From Carya illinoinensis (Eukaryota > Streptophyta > Magnoliopsida > Fagales > Juglandaceae), in assembly GCF_018687715.1 (NCBI RefSeq), contig NC_056756.1, positions 34,932,480 to 34,996,479 of the forward strand: a DNA stretch of 64,000 nucleotides, written 5' to 3'. Under the pieces are notes generated by a model that worked only from the letters and a program-made list of their open reading frames with translations, did not search any database and was not told the origin of the DNA. Positions 1 through 12,368 of this stretch are shown here, piece after piece. Positions within the stretch are counted from its first letter, which is position 1; the number at the start of each line of letters is the position of its first letter. The translations under genes and the position numbers were made by a program.

Positions 1-2786
1 TTGCCCTTTTCATTTAATTAAGGAACTCAGTAGTAAAATTTTATGAAACAAATTGCACCATTAGACTCATATGAATATTTAGGATTTTACGGTGTAATAA
101 AAAGTCTCGAGTTTTTTTGGTGAATAGTAACCCTACGAGAGAGTGCCACATGGCATCTAGTTTAAACAGATGTTAAATTGCCATGTAGGATGTCTAAATC
201 CACTTAGGGTTAATAGAAAATCTTTTTGGACACATGACACAATGTTAGCCCTCCACGTGAAAATCCTATGAACTCTTGTCAAGAGGAATACAAGTGTGTA
301 AGTGATCGAGTGTCAATTAAGACTTGTCATCATTTCTCTTACATCATTCATTATTCCATCTACTGAAATACTATTTGGTCAACCAAAACCTCAAATGGTT
401 AGGGTAACCAAACCCTAAACCACGTACTCGGTTTGTGATTAAGTGTTTTCCCACTTGGTTAAGCCACTTCCACAAGTAATCATCCACTCAAGTACATATT
501 CTTACACCTTCATCCACTCTCTTACACCTTGATAATTTGATTTGACTAAAAAAAATTAGAATTGGACCAAACCCTTACTGAAACCCTCTTTCAACCCCAA
601 ATGGTTGCATTTCAGTTACACCTCCTTAGTCCCACTGAAAACACTTAGTCCCATTCGGCTAGCCCATCAAGCCCTCACTTCCATAAGTTTTACCTTATCC
701 TTTTCCAAAGTTAACTTAAACTCCAATGTCAATCACTCAACTACCAAGTCTGGCCCTCTTATACACCCTACGCCACTACCATTTCCTTCACACTTGGTTC
801 ACTTTTCTTCAATTTCCAAGAGAAAAATTGGGAGAGCTAGAGAGAGAAAAAAAGGCAGCTTTGTTTGCCCAACTTTTGTACATATTTCCCTTGGCTCAAA
901 TCTCTTATATTGTAGTTTAGTATTGAGTCTTGATTACTTGGGAGAGTATTGGTTTAATTTTCTTGGAGATTTGGTGGATGAAAGTTGGTGTTGATGGTGG
1001 AAGGGTTTGGTTTGGATGTTTGTTGATGAAGCTTGAAAGTTTTGTGTTTTGTGATGAGAAGTGGTGTAGATCTCGGTTCTATAAAGTGTTCACATGATTT
1101 TTATGCAAGTTATGATTTGCTTCAAAGCATGTCAGATTTTTATAAAATGGTTTTGCATGATCTACGGAGTGATAGAAACCCATCAGTCAAAAAGAGTTTT
1201 TGTTTGGTTTAGTTTGTGATTTTAGCCCTAGAATCTTGTTTCCATGGTTTTAATTTTTGTAAATCTTGTTCTTAAAGATTTGATGGATTGTTGATGGACA
1301 TGCAAGAATATCATTTTAAGCATAATTTAGAGGCTCTTGGGTTTGATGACTCATTTATGGATTATTTGCTATGACATGTTAGATTTGATGCTTAGGGCAA
1401 GTTAGAACTTTGATGTGGGGTATATGGTTGATTTATTTCAAGATTTATTGCATGTAAATCAAGGATCTAGTTAGTATGATTCAAGTCAAAAGCCTGCATG
1501 TTTAGATTTCAATGTTTTCCATGCAAACCGATTCTAAGTTATTGTGTTTCGTGATTTTATAAGTTTTTCAAGCATGATATCACCTAAGTTTGATTGATGA
1601 ACATGTTAGAAGTGTTATATGTGGACTTTTGGAGTCCTTGGGCTTGATAGGAAAGTTTTAGACCAAGAACACCAAGATTTGGTTTGGTTTGACCTAATTT
1701 TGATATTTTGGATTTTTTGTTGTAGTGTTGAGTTTAAGGTTTTGTGAAATGTGTGATTTAGTGTCTTGGCTTGATTTTAGAACTAAGAATGTGATTTATG
1801 TAAGTTAGTAATTTTGGCCTAAGCACATAAGTGTGTTAAATGGCCAAGTAGCAAACAAAATCATGTTTTTAGCCTATAAATGAATCGGCCAAGAGGGGTT
1901 TTCATACTCGTGATTAGTTTTTAAAAGTTCTATGCTCATATATAGACTTAGATTTAAATTTAACATGAGGAGTGTAAGTTTTGATAAGTTTTGGAATTTG
2001 TTTGCAATTTCTTAAGTTTAGGGGTAAATTCATAATTTTTCAAAAGTTAAGTGGTAACTTTGCAATATTGGCCCAAAGTTAGTAAGTTTTATTTTTATGA
2101 GGATTAAGTGAGATAATCTAACCCTAGAATGTCTCTCATTGCTTACACTCTTTTACACTACGCTTATGGTTACATGACATTTTATAGATTAACTTCTAAC
2201 TTTTGGTATATTTATGTATGTAAGGTGGTAAGATTCATGCACATAGATTGATGTTATAATTTATGTTTATTTCATTTCAAATTTATATGCCATGCCATGT
2301 TATTTGGATTATATGATTGTTCCAGTTACAATGTTTATGCGATGCCATGTTATTGTGATGTTATGATCATCCTATTCGCAATGTCATCCTACGCTATGTA
2401 GTTGTACTAATATGATTTCTATATTTGTAATGTTATGTCATACCATATAGTTATAATGATATGATTTTTGTATTCGCAATGTTATGCCATGCCTTGTGTC
2501 ATAATGATATGATTGCTACATTATCATTGATTAGGCCATGCCATGTTGTCATATGTATTAAGTATGAACATCTGTCACATAGCATGAGTATATGTCATGA
2601 AGTATAAGAGTCTGTCATGAAATATTTTTTAGTCAAGCATGAAACATTGATTAAGCTAAATTATATCACGGTGAAGGATATACAATCTGATAGTGAAGGC
2701 ATTTAAGCTGCTGGGTATTATGGTAGAGGGAGTAGGCCTACCATAATATAAAGGGTACTCTTGGTGAAGGTGAGTGAGCTTGTAAT
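1..2786. other. Gene-free, retroelement-like stretch
   Basis: I see no gene here. The longest open frame (605-994, plus) is rich in Ser, Leu, Thr and Phe, has no domain I know and no codon-level signs of coding, so I do not call it. The style (long T-rich transcribed-looking sequence, then short tandem repeats of ATG/CAT words at 2287-2555) resembles the long LTR-like repeats found later in the window, but no LTR ends could be fixed. Nothing else is supported. Confidence 0.4.
2287..2555. repeat. Imperfect tandem array, about 50-bp period
   Basis: Six degenerate units start with versions of ATGCCATGCCATGTTAT, near 2287, 2339, 2381, 2430, 2478 and 2533, each followed by a TATGAT-containing segment. 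Spacing is 45 to 55 bp. Similar CATGACATAACATG arrays lie inside repeat B near 24560-24870, so this may be an LTR-internal array. Confidence 0.55.
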
Positions 2787-3393
2787 GCCCCATGCCCAAA
2801 TGTGTTAGTGAGTTACTACTTGTCACCTATAATAGTGTCTCCCAATGCATATATAATTTCCAAAGGCTCAAAAATAGTACATAAATTCATCAATTTCATC
2901 TTAATGCATAAATTCCTTTACAAGGTCATTGATGCCATAAATCCAATAACATAATTCAATGTTTCCACCATCTTCTACTAACCTCAATAAAATAAATTGA
3001 TAATTACACAAGTCTCAATAAATCAACTAACATAATGAAATCCGGACTACCAAATAAAAATCCTCTACCAGCAATGGTACTCACTGTGGAACATCAAGCG
3101 TAGCTGCGTCCCTCTTGATTTTAGACACCAAAAAGTTACTCCATCTCATTCACCTCTTGTCATTTCTTTCTCTCACTGCTCTTTGTTTAACTCTTTGTTA
3201 ATATCTCTTTGTCTCTCGCTAGCTCTCTATTAATATCTCTCTATCTAATTCTCTGTTGATCTCCCTATTCTGATATTAGTTCCTGCGTGACAAACGAAAG
3301 GCCCCAAAGTCAGCACTATGCTCCACCACCAAGGTATTTCTTGACTCTTCTCTCTCTTTCTCTCTGTCTGGTTCTTGCTCACCAAATTTGAAA

Positions 3394-3403
3394 TCTCTCT
3401 CTC

Positions 3404-3445
<42 letters not shown>
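3394..3445. repeat. (CT)n microsatellite
   Basis: Almost pure CT dinucleotide run with one CCC interruption, set in a wider pyrimidine-rich tract from about 3345. Confidence 0.9.
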
Positions 3446-3449
<4 letters not shown>

Positions 3450-3799
3450 TGGTTCCTCTACACCTCAAATTCAATTTTATCTCGTTTCAATGTCACAGGG
3501 CACCTATATAGCACCATCACTCTTGAATCCAATAGATGCATCGTAACGAGTTTTGGGTAAGGTACCCCCTCAATCAATATCCTTATAATCACACTATAAT
3601 TTTTGTGAATTGTACGATTGGTGCCTATAGGAAGTTAGGATTGTCTCTATTTGTATGTTAGAAATTGTAGATTAAGAGATTTCCTGACTGGTTGGTGTGT
3701 GGATGGGCCCATGTTTGTGAAGCCGTGAGTAGAGGAGGTTGGATGGAAAATGTGAGTTAGTGTTTCAATGTGTCAAGAGTAGCGAGTTGTTGCCTATTT

Positions 3800-3892
3800 G
3801 TGTTGGACATGTTGTGATTGTGGGCTGTTTGTGTTGGACAAGTTGGGATTGTGGGTTGTTTGTGTTGGACATGTTGAGATTGTGGGCTGTTT
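3800..3892. repeat. 31-bp tandem repeat, three copies
   Basis: Three consecutive 31-bp units (3800-3830, 3831-3861, 3862-3892), each starting GTGTTGGACA and ending GTTT. Units differ at only a few positions. A fourth unit starts (GTGTTTGA) and then diverges. Confidence 0.85.
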
Positions 3893-4501
3893 GTGTTTGA
3901 TTGACATGTCGGGAGGGTACAAAATCAATTGGCCTTTGAAGATCACCCAATTTAACAATGCGCGATATTGGAATGCCTTTTCCTACTAGCATTTCAATAT
4001 GAATTTTGGCTTCTACCAGATCATCCATGTTGAATGTCTCTTCATCAATAGCTATTAAGGGAAAAAATTTGACACCACTTTGCTTCAGAAAGTGGAATCC
4101 CAATAGTAAGATTGTATATGAATATATTTATTCATTGGCTCATACCATTCTATTGTTAAGATTGTGGAATTTCTATTCTTGAGGATAATGTGATTGTGTG
4201 GATTATTAATGTATGAGAAAATATATTTTTGATTTAGGTTTTTGTGATAAGTCTAGAATACAGTCTTAAAACGTAGATAATACACTAGGAGAGTTAGGTA
4301 AGTGGTGCTCTTATACTAGAATTTGTCTAAAAATGACTAAGGGTGACTTTAAAACAACCTACATATTTTGTTATGAAAATAGCCTCAGTTATTTTCTACA
4401 CTAGTCTTTGTATTTTTGAAATCTGACATTTTATCATGGCTGGTGTATGAAAAATCTGAGGCATAAGATTTTGTTCTATCTTGATTTATGACCCTGAATG
4501 A

Positions 4502-4612
4502 GATATAATAGTGGCCCCTGGCCCTGCCATGGGATATATAAAGTGGCCTCTGGCGTCGCCGCAGGATATAATAGTGGCCTACAGCCCTACTGTAGGATAT
4601 AATAGTAGTCTC
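4502..4612. repeat. 31-bp tandem repeat, three and a half copies
   Basis: Units begin GATATAATAGTGGCC (GATATATAAAGTGGCC in the second) at 4502, 4533, 4565 and 4596; the last is partial. Lengths are 31, 32 and 31 bp. Units contain a short self-complementary piece such as CCCTGCCATGGG. Related CCCTACCATAGGG words recur at about 4680 and 4780. Confidence 0.75.
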
Positions 4613-5340
4613 AATTCTGAGTGTAATCATTTTGGTGACAAAGTGGTGTATGTTTTTCTCTGCTATCTGCATAATGCCCTACCCTACCATAGGGCTAAAC
4701 ATGGCCTCTATTTTGAGTGCATCTCCTTGGTGAAAAAATAGGGATATATTTTGCTTGGCTAAACGCAGACACACACAACCATACCACAGGGATAAACATG
4801 GTCTTTGCTTCCATTTATAATGTTCTTTGAGTTATGCTTATGCCTATGGTTTTTTGTATATTATTATTGAAATGAAAAGTTTTCTGAAAATACCATTACC
4901 ATATTTTGAGAATTGCCTGTTTATGCATTCTGTAACTAGCTCATGTTTATGTTGTAGTTTAAGCTCGTTGCTTATTGAGTTATTGATAACTCACCCAACC
5001 ATATCCGTTATTTCTCAGATGATTTGGATGTTTTAGCTGGGACCAAGAATAGAAAGCATGAGCAAGATTAATTGAGCATAGTGGTATAAGTGCCGAAGGT
5101 TACAAGAGTCTATAAGGGAATTTTACTAAGGAAATGAGTCATTTTTATGTGTTAGTTTGGGATATTGATATTGTTATTGTTAGATTGTGTTTTTCTTTGT
5201 TAATTATGTTGGAGTTGTTGATTGGTGTTCTTGTAGAGGAACGTAAAGTTTAGGTTGAACCATTATGTGTTATTGAGACTTTGGAGTTTATACTTGTATT
5301 GTGGGATGTGATTTTAAGTGTCAAGAACTAACTACCTGAC

Positions 5341-8172
5341 TCCTTGGCACTCTACCAATTCACTGCCCTCCTTGGAGCAGGTAGCTCGTATATAACACCT
5401 TTAGATCCTTTGTGCATCCACACACCTCAAAAGTTCACTCGATATCCATAATCCACATTTTCGCCTTCATCGATCCTTCATTTTCAAAGAAACACAGATA
5501 CCAATAAGCTAAGAACCGCTCGTAAGTACAACCACATTGCTCAACATGTGAGTGGTTGATTTTTTGTATCTCCATTTGTTGCTAGAAAACTCTTGTTGCT
5601 ACAATAACACATCTATGATACGGTTGATAGCTTGTGCTACTTTGTTGTCTCCTTCACTATAAGGCTGATCTCCCTCATGCTCACCCCTAGGTTTTCTATT
5701 ATGTAGAGCTCTAGATGCACCATAATAAAATCCTACCACAACCCAAATCTTCTACTTTCTTGCTTAACCCTTGCATACTTAGTATAGATCAAGCCTATTG
5801 TAGTAAAATTTAGGTGTATAACACTATGGATCAAATCCTATTACTCTGGCACCATTCCTAGATGAGATTATGGATTTTACCTAAGGCTGTGAAAAGCTCT
5901 AATATCAAGTTGTGGTGCCCTTATTCCTCTGCAATGCACTTGGCGTGGATCTTAGGTGCCAGTGGTGCTAGCTGATCAACAACACCCTAGGTCTCACTAG
6001 GGATTGGGCATGCATTCTCTATTGAACACATGACAAGTGAAGTATATATAACGTAGCGGAACTAAGTCAAGAGACTAGTATGCTGGTAAGAAAATCCAAT
6101 CTTCAATTATTACATTTGTCATGGTCACTTCTTCCTAAACAATATTGTACACTATCCTTAGTTCATAACTTACATCAAAGTACACCAAACCAAACATGAT
6201 TTTTCGCCTAACTAAAAATATATCTTAACAAATACAAATGTCTACTAATTGGAGATAGGCCTCTGTGTCTACACCTCAGGGGGGATTGGTCATTTTTCCT
6301 CGGGGAACTCTTCTTGGGCAAAATCTACATCAAGATGTATGACTCTTATAAATGAAACTGCAGGTGGGACCACTATAATGAGAATACTAACAAATCCCAG
6401 TAGAATAAAATCCATGACAGTATTATTAATGAGGGACAATGGAAATGAATATGCATGCACTATTTCATGTAAGTAAAGTTGTGAACACATATATTCATAT
6501 ATGGCGAGGAATCACCCTTTGGGTAGAAACACATGTATTCATAGTCATGTAGAGGAATCACCCTCTGAGAAAATGGCCTCACACGTGGTGCTAGACCATA
6601 CCCCTCGAGATGAGACGATATGGCCTATAAGTTTGTAATCTTTTATGAATGACTCACTCCAAGTGTAACATCTCTTTTGGGGTATGGAACACTATATATG
6701 ACACCTACCATTGTCTAAGCATCTTTATGTTATCTCAAAGAGATCCCAACTCACCATCAAGCTTGTCCTTGCTCGATGTAGACATGGAGTGAGCCCTTTA
6801 TCACTTAGTGCTAAACCATGTTAGCCAGGCTTTCTACATAATGTAGCTCACCCTTCTTTGAGACGATCTACACTTTGCTTGCCCCATCATCTCCTTGTTG
6901 CCCGCCTTTTGTCATTGAGAGGGGATTCTTCCCATGCGTTGGCGTAGTCCTTATAGTGGTGGAGCCAGCGTCAAAGCTACATGGTGTCAGCAGAAATGGT
7001 GTAGAGAGATTGAGATCTGAAAGATCTGGAGGTGAGGAGTTCAATTGTGCACCGTGTGTGGTGGTCAAAGGTTGGAAGAGTATGAAAGGCTTGGGTGGTG
7101 TGTAGTGGACAAAAGGTCGCACAGTGTATGGTGTAAAAAAAAATCACACGACTTGAGCGGCATATGCGGGTGTTTAGTGGCTTCTCCATTGGGGCTAGGA
7201 AGATTTGCAGCTGGTGAACACAATGGTGGAGCGCATGTGGTAGGCTAAAGGCCAAAATGAGAGATGGATTTGGAATGTCTGATCTAGTAGAAAAAGTAAA
7301 AAAATAAAAAAAAAAATCTATAATGTAGTGGTTGAGGAGGAAGAGGAGGAGGGGGAGGAATCGAGTTGTTCCCTCACCATTGGCAAAGGTTTACGGTGGA
7401 GGCTTTGGTTAAAGATGTTAGTAGGGGATCTTGTGTTAATAGAGACAAAATGCTAAATTCTAAATAATAATAATAATAATAATAATAATTTATAATTGAT
7501 CTTTAGTTTACATTCTCTACACAATTCATTTCTCATTTGAATACTTCCATTGCAACGGTAAGTAATTAAATATTTTATATTTTTCATAGAACTTAATAGC
7601 ACAAATAAACAATAGCTAGCTAGTTATTATGTGTCCGATGTCTCAACAAACTAGAAGTTTAGGTGAGAGGAAGTTGGGGCATAACATTATCTATGCACTT
7701 GTTTATGATATTAGAGAAGATAATCACTTGTTTATGTCATCAGCAAGGCGTTAATTTGGTAAAGAGTACCCTTAAGTGAAGTTATCATCATATGATGTTC
7801 TTGGCTGGGGTCAGCTTAGACATGCAATGGTAGTTTATATATAATATAAAGGACTATTATAGACCATAGAAAAAACCTTTTTCTACACCATCTCTTGCGA
7901 GAAATTATTAAGTGTAACTTCATAATGGTGAAGAGTGGAGTGTTTTTATTTCTTTATTTCTTTGTTTCTTGTGAACAAAGATTATAGTCTCTATGACGGT
8001 AGTTTGTAGAGGATTAAGTATGGAGATGAACTAAGATTTGGTATTGCAGCCTCAAAATTAAGAACATGAATTAAGTCTCCTCTCTATTTGTTATTTGCTT
8101 TCGAAATTAGAGGAGGTGTGAGGGAATATTCTTTTAGTAACTAGCAGGAGGACAATAATGGTGACCCCGTGC
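5341..8172. other. Gene-free stretch before LINE-1
   Basis: No gene supported. At 5905-5920 the minus strand reads TTGATATTAGAGCT, which resembles a Met-tRNA primer binding site of plant LTR elements, but no LTR pair was found around it. An AAT microsatellite lies at 7463-7489. The open frames near 6868-7255 overlap on both strands and carry no domain. The LINE-1 5' untranslated region should lie just before 8173, but its 5' end and target duplication were not found. Confidence 0.35.
7463..7489. repeat. (AAT)n microsatellite
   Basis: Nine uninterrupted AAT units. Confidence 0.9.
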
Positions 8173-9384
8173 ATGGCGGGGGAGGAGGGTGGCGGAATGG
8201 AGGGACTAGAAGACTTATGGGGCAATTTAAAGCTAACAGAGGAAACTAGTAGATTGAGATGGGAAATGGTATGGTAGATACAGTAAAAGAGAAGGGGGAT
8301 AGAAGTGTAATTGGGAAAATCTGCTTGGAAAGGCAAATTGGGAAGGAGGTGCTAGTTGCTACGATGGCAAAGGTATGGAAGCTAAGTAAGCACGCGACGT
8401 TTCGAAAGGTAGGGAGTGATGTTTCTATGATAGCTTTTAATAACCATGTAGATAAGGTGAGGGTGATGGTAGGGAGATCATGGCTATTTGACAACCACTT
8501 GTTCATTCTCCAACTGTTCGATGGTTATACTCAATCAAACAAGTGGATTTTTGAAAAAAAGTCTTATGGGTAAAGTGATAGAGGTGGATGTACTGAGTGA
8601 TGGTGTGGTGTGGGGGATGTTCCTACGCGTGAAAGTATAAGTAACTCTGTGTAAGGTGATTGCGAGGGGAAGGATTGTAAGAGTGAATGGAAGTAGAGTG
8701 TGGGTTAGTTTCGAATACAAAAAACTGACAAATATGTGTTTTAAGTGTGGATGGATCTTACATAGGGAGCATGGTTGTGAGGTGGGGGATAGGGATGGGA
8801 GGAGAGGGGACTAAATAATTTGGGTCGTGGTTGAAAGCATAAAGCATCAATGTGAGGAAAGCCTTTATGAAAAGCCCAGGTCAAAACACATATGGTAGAA
8901 GGTTTGGAGATGAAGGGGGAAATGAAGGGTAGAAGGAATAGTTCGATGGAAAGGGAGAGTGGGGGGTTAGAAGGGAAGGAAAACACAGAGAGAGGAGGAA
9001 GAAGGGTGATCCTATTAAGGAGAAAGAAATGGAAGAGAGTGAAGAAGAAAGGAGGATGGTGGTGAGTGAAGTTGAAATGGGGAATGGGGGGAGCTTGAAA
9101 GGAAGGGAGGGAGGGAGACCAAAACCCCGAGAGGAATGGAAAAATAAGGGAGGGAGGGTCAATGGGTGAGAAAAGTGAAGTAATGGATAGAAAGATAATC
9201 CTAACTCCTGAGGAGGACCAAGTCTGTACTATGAGCAAGAGAAAAGGCAACTGGAAGCGTAGAACAAGGGGGATAGGTATGAATTTGAACCCATCTGGAG
9301 TAGGGACAAGAATAAAGAGGGGAGGTAAGCAAAGATAGTAAAATATTGGTGGAGGCTGTTTTGCAGCTCTGCCAAGGGCCATGA
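8173..9384 (+). pseudogene. LINE-1 ORF1, gag-like RNA-binding protein (broken)
   Basis: ORF1 of L1-type plant LINEs binds the element RNA. The ATG at 8173 opens an acidic N-terminus (MAGEEGGGMEGLEDLWGNL), then the frame slips near 8255 into the open stretch 8259-8573. That stretch matches a DUF4283 domain (TMAKVWKLSKHATFRKV, VMVGRSWLFDNHLF). After a stop at 8571 and further slips, a CCHC zinc knuckle with C-x2-C-x4-H-x4-C spacing (CFKCGWILHREHGC) sits at 8737-8778. The Lys/Glu/Gly-rich tail is badly broken. The final frame ends with TGA at 9382-9384, overlapping the ORF2 ATG at 9381. DUF4283 and zinc-knuckle calls are from motif recognition only. Confidence 0.8.
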
Positions 9385-12041
9385 AAATTTTAAGTTGGAA
9401 CTGTCGGGGGTTTGGGAACCCCAAAACAGTTCAAGCCCTTTACTGGTTAGTGAAGGAGAAGATGCTCGATATAGTCTTCTTAATGGAGACAAGACTAACT
9501 GTATGAAAGGCAAGCTCTATACAAAGGTGGATTGGATTTTAGGGATGTATGGTGGCTGAACCAATTGGGATGAGTAGGGGTCTACTCATGATGTGGGAAA
9601 ATAAGGAGGTAGTGGAGTTGATAAATTACTCAAAGAGACATTCATTATCGATGCTGGCATCGCATACATAAGTGTATGGGTGAATGGGATTAATGAGGAA
9701 CCAAAGTGGATGCTTACGGGGTTCTATGGGGACCTTGATACAAACAGAAGGAAATACTCTTGGGAGCTTCTTGTATCACTAAAACCAAATAGTGAGGTAG
9801 GCTAGTGTGTGATGGGAGATTTTAACAAGATAGTTTCCAATGATGAAAAGGAGGGTGGTAGACCATGGAATGAGGGATAGATGGAAGGGTTTAGAAGGGC
9901 GTTGGAAGAAGGCCTTCTATATGATATGGGGTGGACAAGGAACAACTTTACATGGTGCAATGGGCATAAGGACGGATCCTTTATTAGAGAAAGGCTTGAT
10001 AGAGTGGTTGCAAACCATGAGTGGATTCATAAGTACCTTATGGTCTAGACTGAATGCTTGGTGGCAAGTTGTTTAGATCATAAACCACTACTCCTATATT
10101 CTTGTAATAAAAAGGTAATCGAGGTGGGTAGAAAACAGAAAGGCTTCAAGTATGAAATAGGTTGGAATGTGGAAGAGGAGTGCAGTAAGATAGTAGAAGA
10201 GGAATGGAAAAATCAACTAGGGAGGAGTGGTGCGATGGGGAAGATGGAAGGACTATTGTCGAATTGTAAAGGCTTTGGGCAGATGGAGTAAGGGTGTAGG
10301 AAGGGAAGGGGACATTAAAAGGAAAATTAAAAAATTAAAAATGCTACAGGATGCTAAAGGGCTTGAAGGCTTGAAGTTATGAAGGAAATGAAAAGAGTGC
10401 AAAAGGTGATTGGTATATTGTTGGAAATAGAAAACTTGAAATGGAAACAAAGGGCCAAGAGAATTTGGTTGCAAGATGGGGATAGAAATACAAAATTCTA
10501 TCATGCATGTGTAAACCAGAGGAGAAAGAAAAATTTAATCAGGTTCATAAAGGATGTTGAAGTAAGGCAAGCAAATGAGATATGGGAGATTGAAGAGGCT
10601 TTTAGAAAGTATTTTGATGAAATGTATAGAACCTCAAAACCTACACAAGCTAATATAGAAAAGTGTACGAGGAATGTTGAAGGAAAGATCTCTGAGGTGA
10701 CGAGAGGGGAAATGAATAGAGAATTCCTAGTAGAAGAGGTGGAAGTGGCTCTAAAGCAAATGTTAGCAATTAAATCACCTATTCCTTATGGGTTTGGGAT
10801 GGGTTTCTATCAAGATCATTGGAGAATAGTTGGAAAGGAGACATTTCATGTAGTGCTGGATTTTTGAATGGGGGAAACATGTATCAAGGGCTAAATCATA
10901 CATACATATCCTTAATTCCAAAAGTGAAGAAACCCATTTCAGTGAAGGAATTCTGGCCAATTAGTTTATGCAACGTACTGTACAAGTTGATTTCAATGGT
11001 GTTGGCAAATAGAATAAAGAAGGTGCTACAAAAGACAATTTTAGAAAACCAAAGTGCTTTCATACCTGCGAGACTAATCTCAGACAATATTATGGTGGTG
11101 TATGAGCTGTTGCATTCAATGAAGGCAAAGAGAAGAGGAGAGATGGGGAGTATGGCAATAAAGTTGGACATGTTCAAGGCTTATGATCTAGTAGAGTGGC
11201 CTTATTTAGAGGCTAGGTTGAAAAGGTTGGGGTTTGGGGAGAAGATAATTGATCTGATAATGAAGTTTGTGTCATCTGTGAATTATTAAGTATTGGTTAA
11301 TGGAACAGAATGGAAGAAAATAAGGCCATCAAGAGGACTGAGGCAGGGGGACTCATTGTCCCCTTATTTGTTCCTCATATGTGTTGAAGGACTTAGCCAA
11401 TTACTGGAAAAAGTAGAACAATTGGGTGATATAAGGGGGACAACTGTGACTAAGAGGAGCACAAGGGTCAACCACCTTTTATTTGCTGATGATTGTGTTA
11501 TTTTTTGCATGGTAGAAGTAGAGGAATGGAAGAAGATATATTCTAACCTTGGTGAATATGACATACCCTCGGGTCAGACACTAAATAAGCAGAAGATTTC
11601 CATTTTCTTTAGTACAAATACCAATTGGGACATAAGGAATTAGATCAACAATGAGGAAGGGGCAATAGCATGTGACTGTTGTGAGGTATTTTGGTCTGCC
11701 AGCTGTAGTAGGGAAATCAAAGTACAACACATTTAGATGCATAAAAGAGAGGGTTTGGAGGAAAATACATAATTGGAAGAATAAGTGTTTGTCAATGGCT
11801 GGAAAGGAAATATTGATTAAGGCTGTGTTACAAGCCATTCCCCCAAACTCGATGAGTGTGTTTAAACTACCAAAGAGGCTGTGTAAGGAGATTGAGGTGA
11901 TGATTGCAAAGTTTTGGTGGAGTAAAAATTAGAAGGTGGTGTCCAGTGGAGTAGTTGGACAAAAATGGGGATGGCAAAGAACAAAGGAAGAATGGGGTTT
12001 AGAGATATTGAAAGCTTTAACAAAGCTTTATTGGCCAAACA

Positions 12042-12163
12042 AGGATGGAGACTTTTTTTTTTTTTTTTTTTGATAAGGAGCCAAAGGAGCCAAAGTCCTT
12101 GGCAGCAAGTCCTTGGTAGCAGGATGGAGACTTTTAAAGGAGCCAAAGTCCTTGGCAGCAAGG
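12042..12163 (+). repeat. About 79-bp tandem duplication with a T19 tract inside LINE-1 ORF2
   Basis: AGGATGGAGACTTTT occurs at 12042 and again at 12121. Both copies are followed by GGAGCCAAAGTCCTTGGCAG, but the first has a run of 19 T (12053-12071) and a short extra repeat. The second copy keeps the ORF2 reading (GWRLLKEPKSLAAR), so the first copy looks like the added one. Confidence 0.7.
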
Positions 12164-12246
12164 ATATAGAAAGAGAAATATTTGAAAGAAAGGCAACTTT
12201 TGAGTGCAAAACTGGGTAATTCATCATCATTAATATGGAGGAGCAT

Positions 12247-12259
12247 ATGTAGCATATGG
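12247..12259 (+). repeat. Target-site duplication of LINE-2, left copy
   Basis: ATGTAGCATATGG here matches ATGTAGCATACGG at 18155-18167, directly after the poly(A) tail of LINE-2, with one difference in 13 bases. Confidence 0.8.
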
Positions 12260-12368
12260 ACATATGGACTGCCCCTCCAGATTGATTGGCAAAATAGAAG
12301 TGAGCTTCGGTTTTTTCAAAAATTCTGTTTTGGATGTAGTTTTCTTTTTTCGCGAGTAGGGTTCCTGC

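Larger units (their letters stand above)
2787..5340. other. Gene-free, retroelement-like stretch
   Basis: No supportable gene. At 2787 the sequence TGTAATGCCCCATGCCC resembles the TGTGACGCCCC terminus of repeat D at 39905, so a minus-strand LTR of a related family may end here; its other end was not found. Two arrays with the same 31-bp period and one CT microsatellite lie inside. Small open frames at 3765-4103 (minus) and 4385-4672 (minus) are by-products of these arrays. Confidence 0.35.
8173..12259 (+). mobile_element. LINE-1 (L1-type), 5' part, split by LINE-2
   Basis: This is the first part of a plant L1-type non-LTR retrotransposon: ORF1 (gag-like), ORF2 endonuclease and reverse transcriptase. 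It stops at 12259 where LINE-2 is inserted, and resumes at 18155 with the same reading. The sequence before the break ends in an LSAKLGNSSSLIWRSICS-like peptide, and the sequence after it continues with RSVMDLLREG and WRVGNGKS, the order usual for these ORF2 proteins between reverse transcriptase and the C-terminal zinc finger. Many stops and frameshifts make it inactive. The true 5' end probably lies a little upstream of 8173. Confidence 0.85.
9381..12259 (+). pseudogene. LINE-1 ORF2, endonuclease and reverse transcriptase part (broken)
   Basis: ORF2 provides the endonuclease that nicks target DNA and the reverse transcriptase that copies the element RNA onto it. The ATG at 9381 opens MKILSWNCRGFGNPKT, the classic start of a plant LINE endonuclease/exonuclease/phosphatase domain; later pieces include GDFN (about 9810) and a LDHKPLLL stretch near 10076. 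The reverse transcriptase occupies about 10379-11640: LIPKVKK, LANRIKKVL, AFIPARLISDN, IKLDMFKAYD, GLRQGDSLSPYLF and catalytic FADD at 11482-11493. Stops at 10865, 11287 and 11641 and several frameshifts break it. The C-terminal domains follow the LINE-2 insertion, from 18155. Confidence 0.85.

Noticed and set aside
605..994. 129-codon open frame, plus strand
   Set aside because: Low-complexity Ser/Leu/Thr/Phe composition, an overlapping frame is also open, and no domain; it sits in LTR-like sequence.
1712..1727. TTTTTTGTTGTAGTG, which could be the right end of a CACTA element
   Set aside because: Only the short end motif matches; no subterminal repeats or partner end could be seen, so chance is likely.
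6868..7255. Overlapping open frames on both strands
   Set aside because: No start context, domain or splice logic; mutual shadows in a slightly GC-richer patch.
7950..8172. Search for a LINE-1 target duplication matching AGAATATTTGGGTTGG after its poly(A) tail
   Set aside because: Only weak partial matches (for example AAGATTTGGTATTG near 8034) were found, so no 5' boundary is claimed.
8741..9424. 227-codon minus-strand open frame rich in Pro, Phe, Ser and Leu
   Set aside because: It is the reverse shadow of the G/A-rich LINE-1 ORF1 tail and has no domain.
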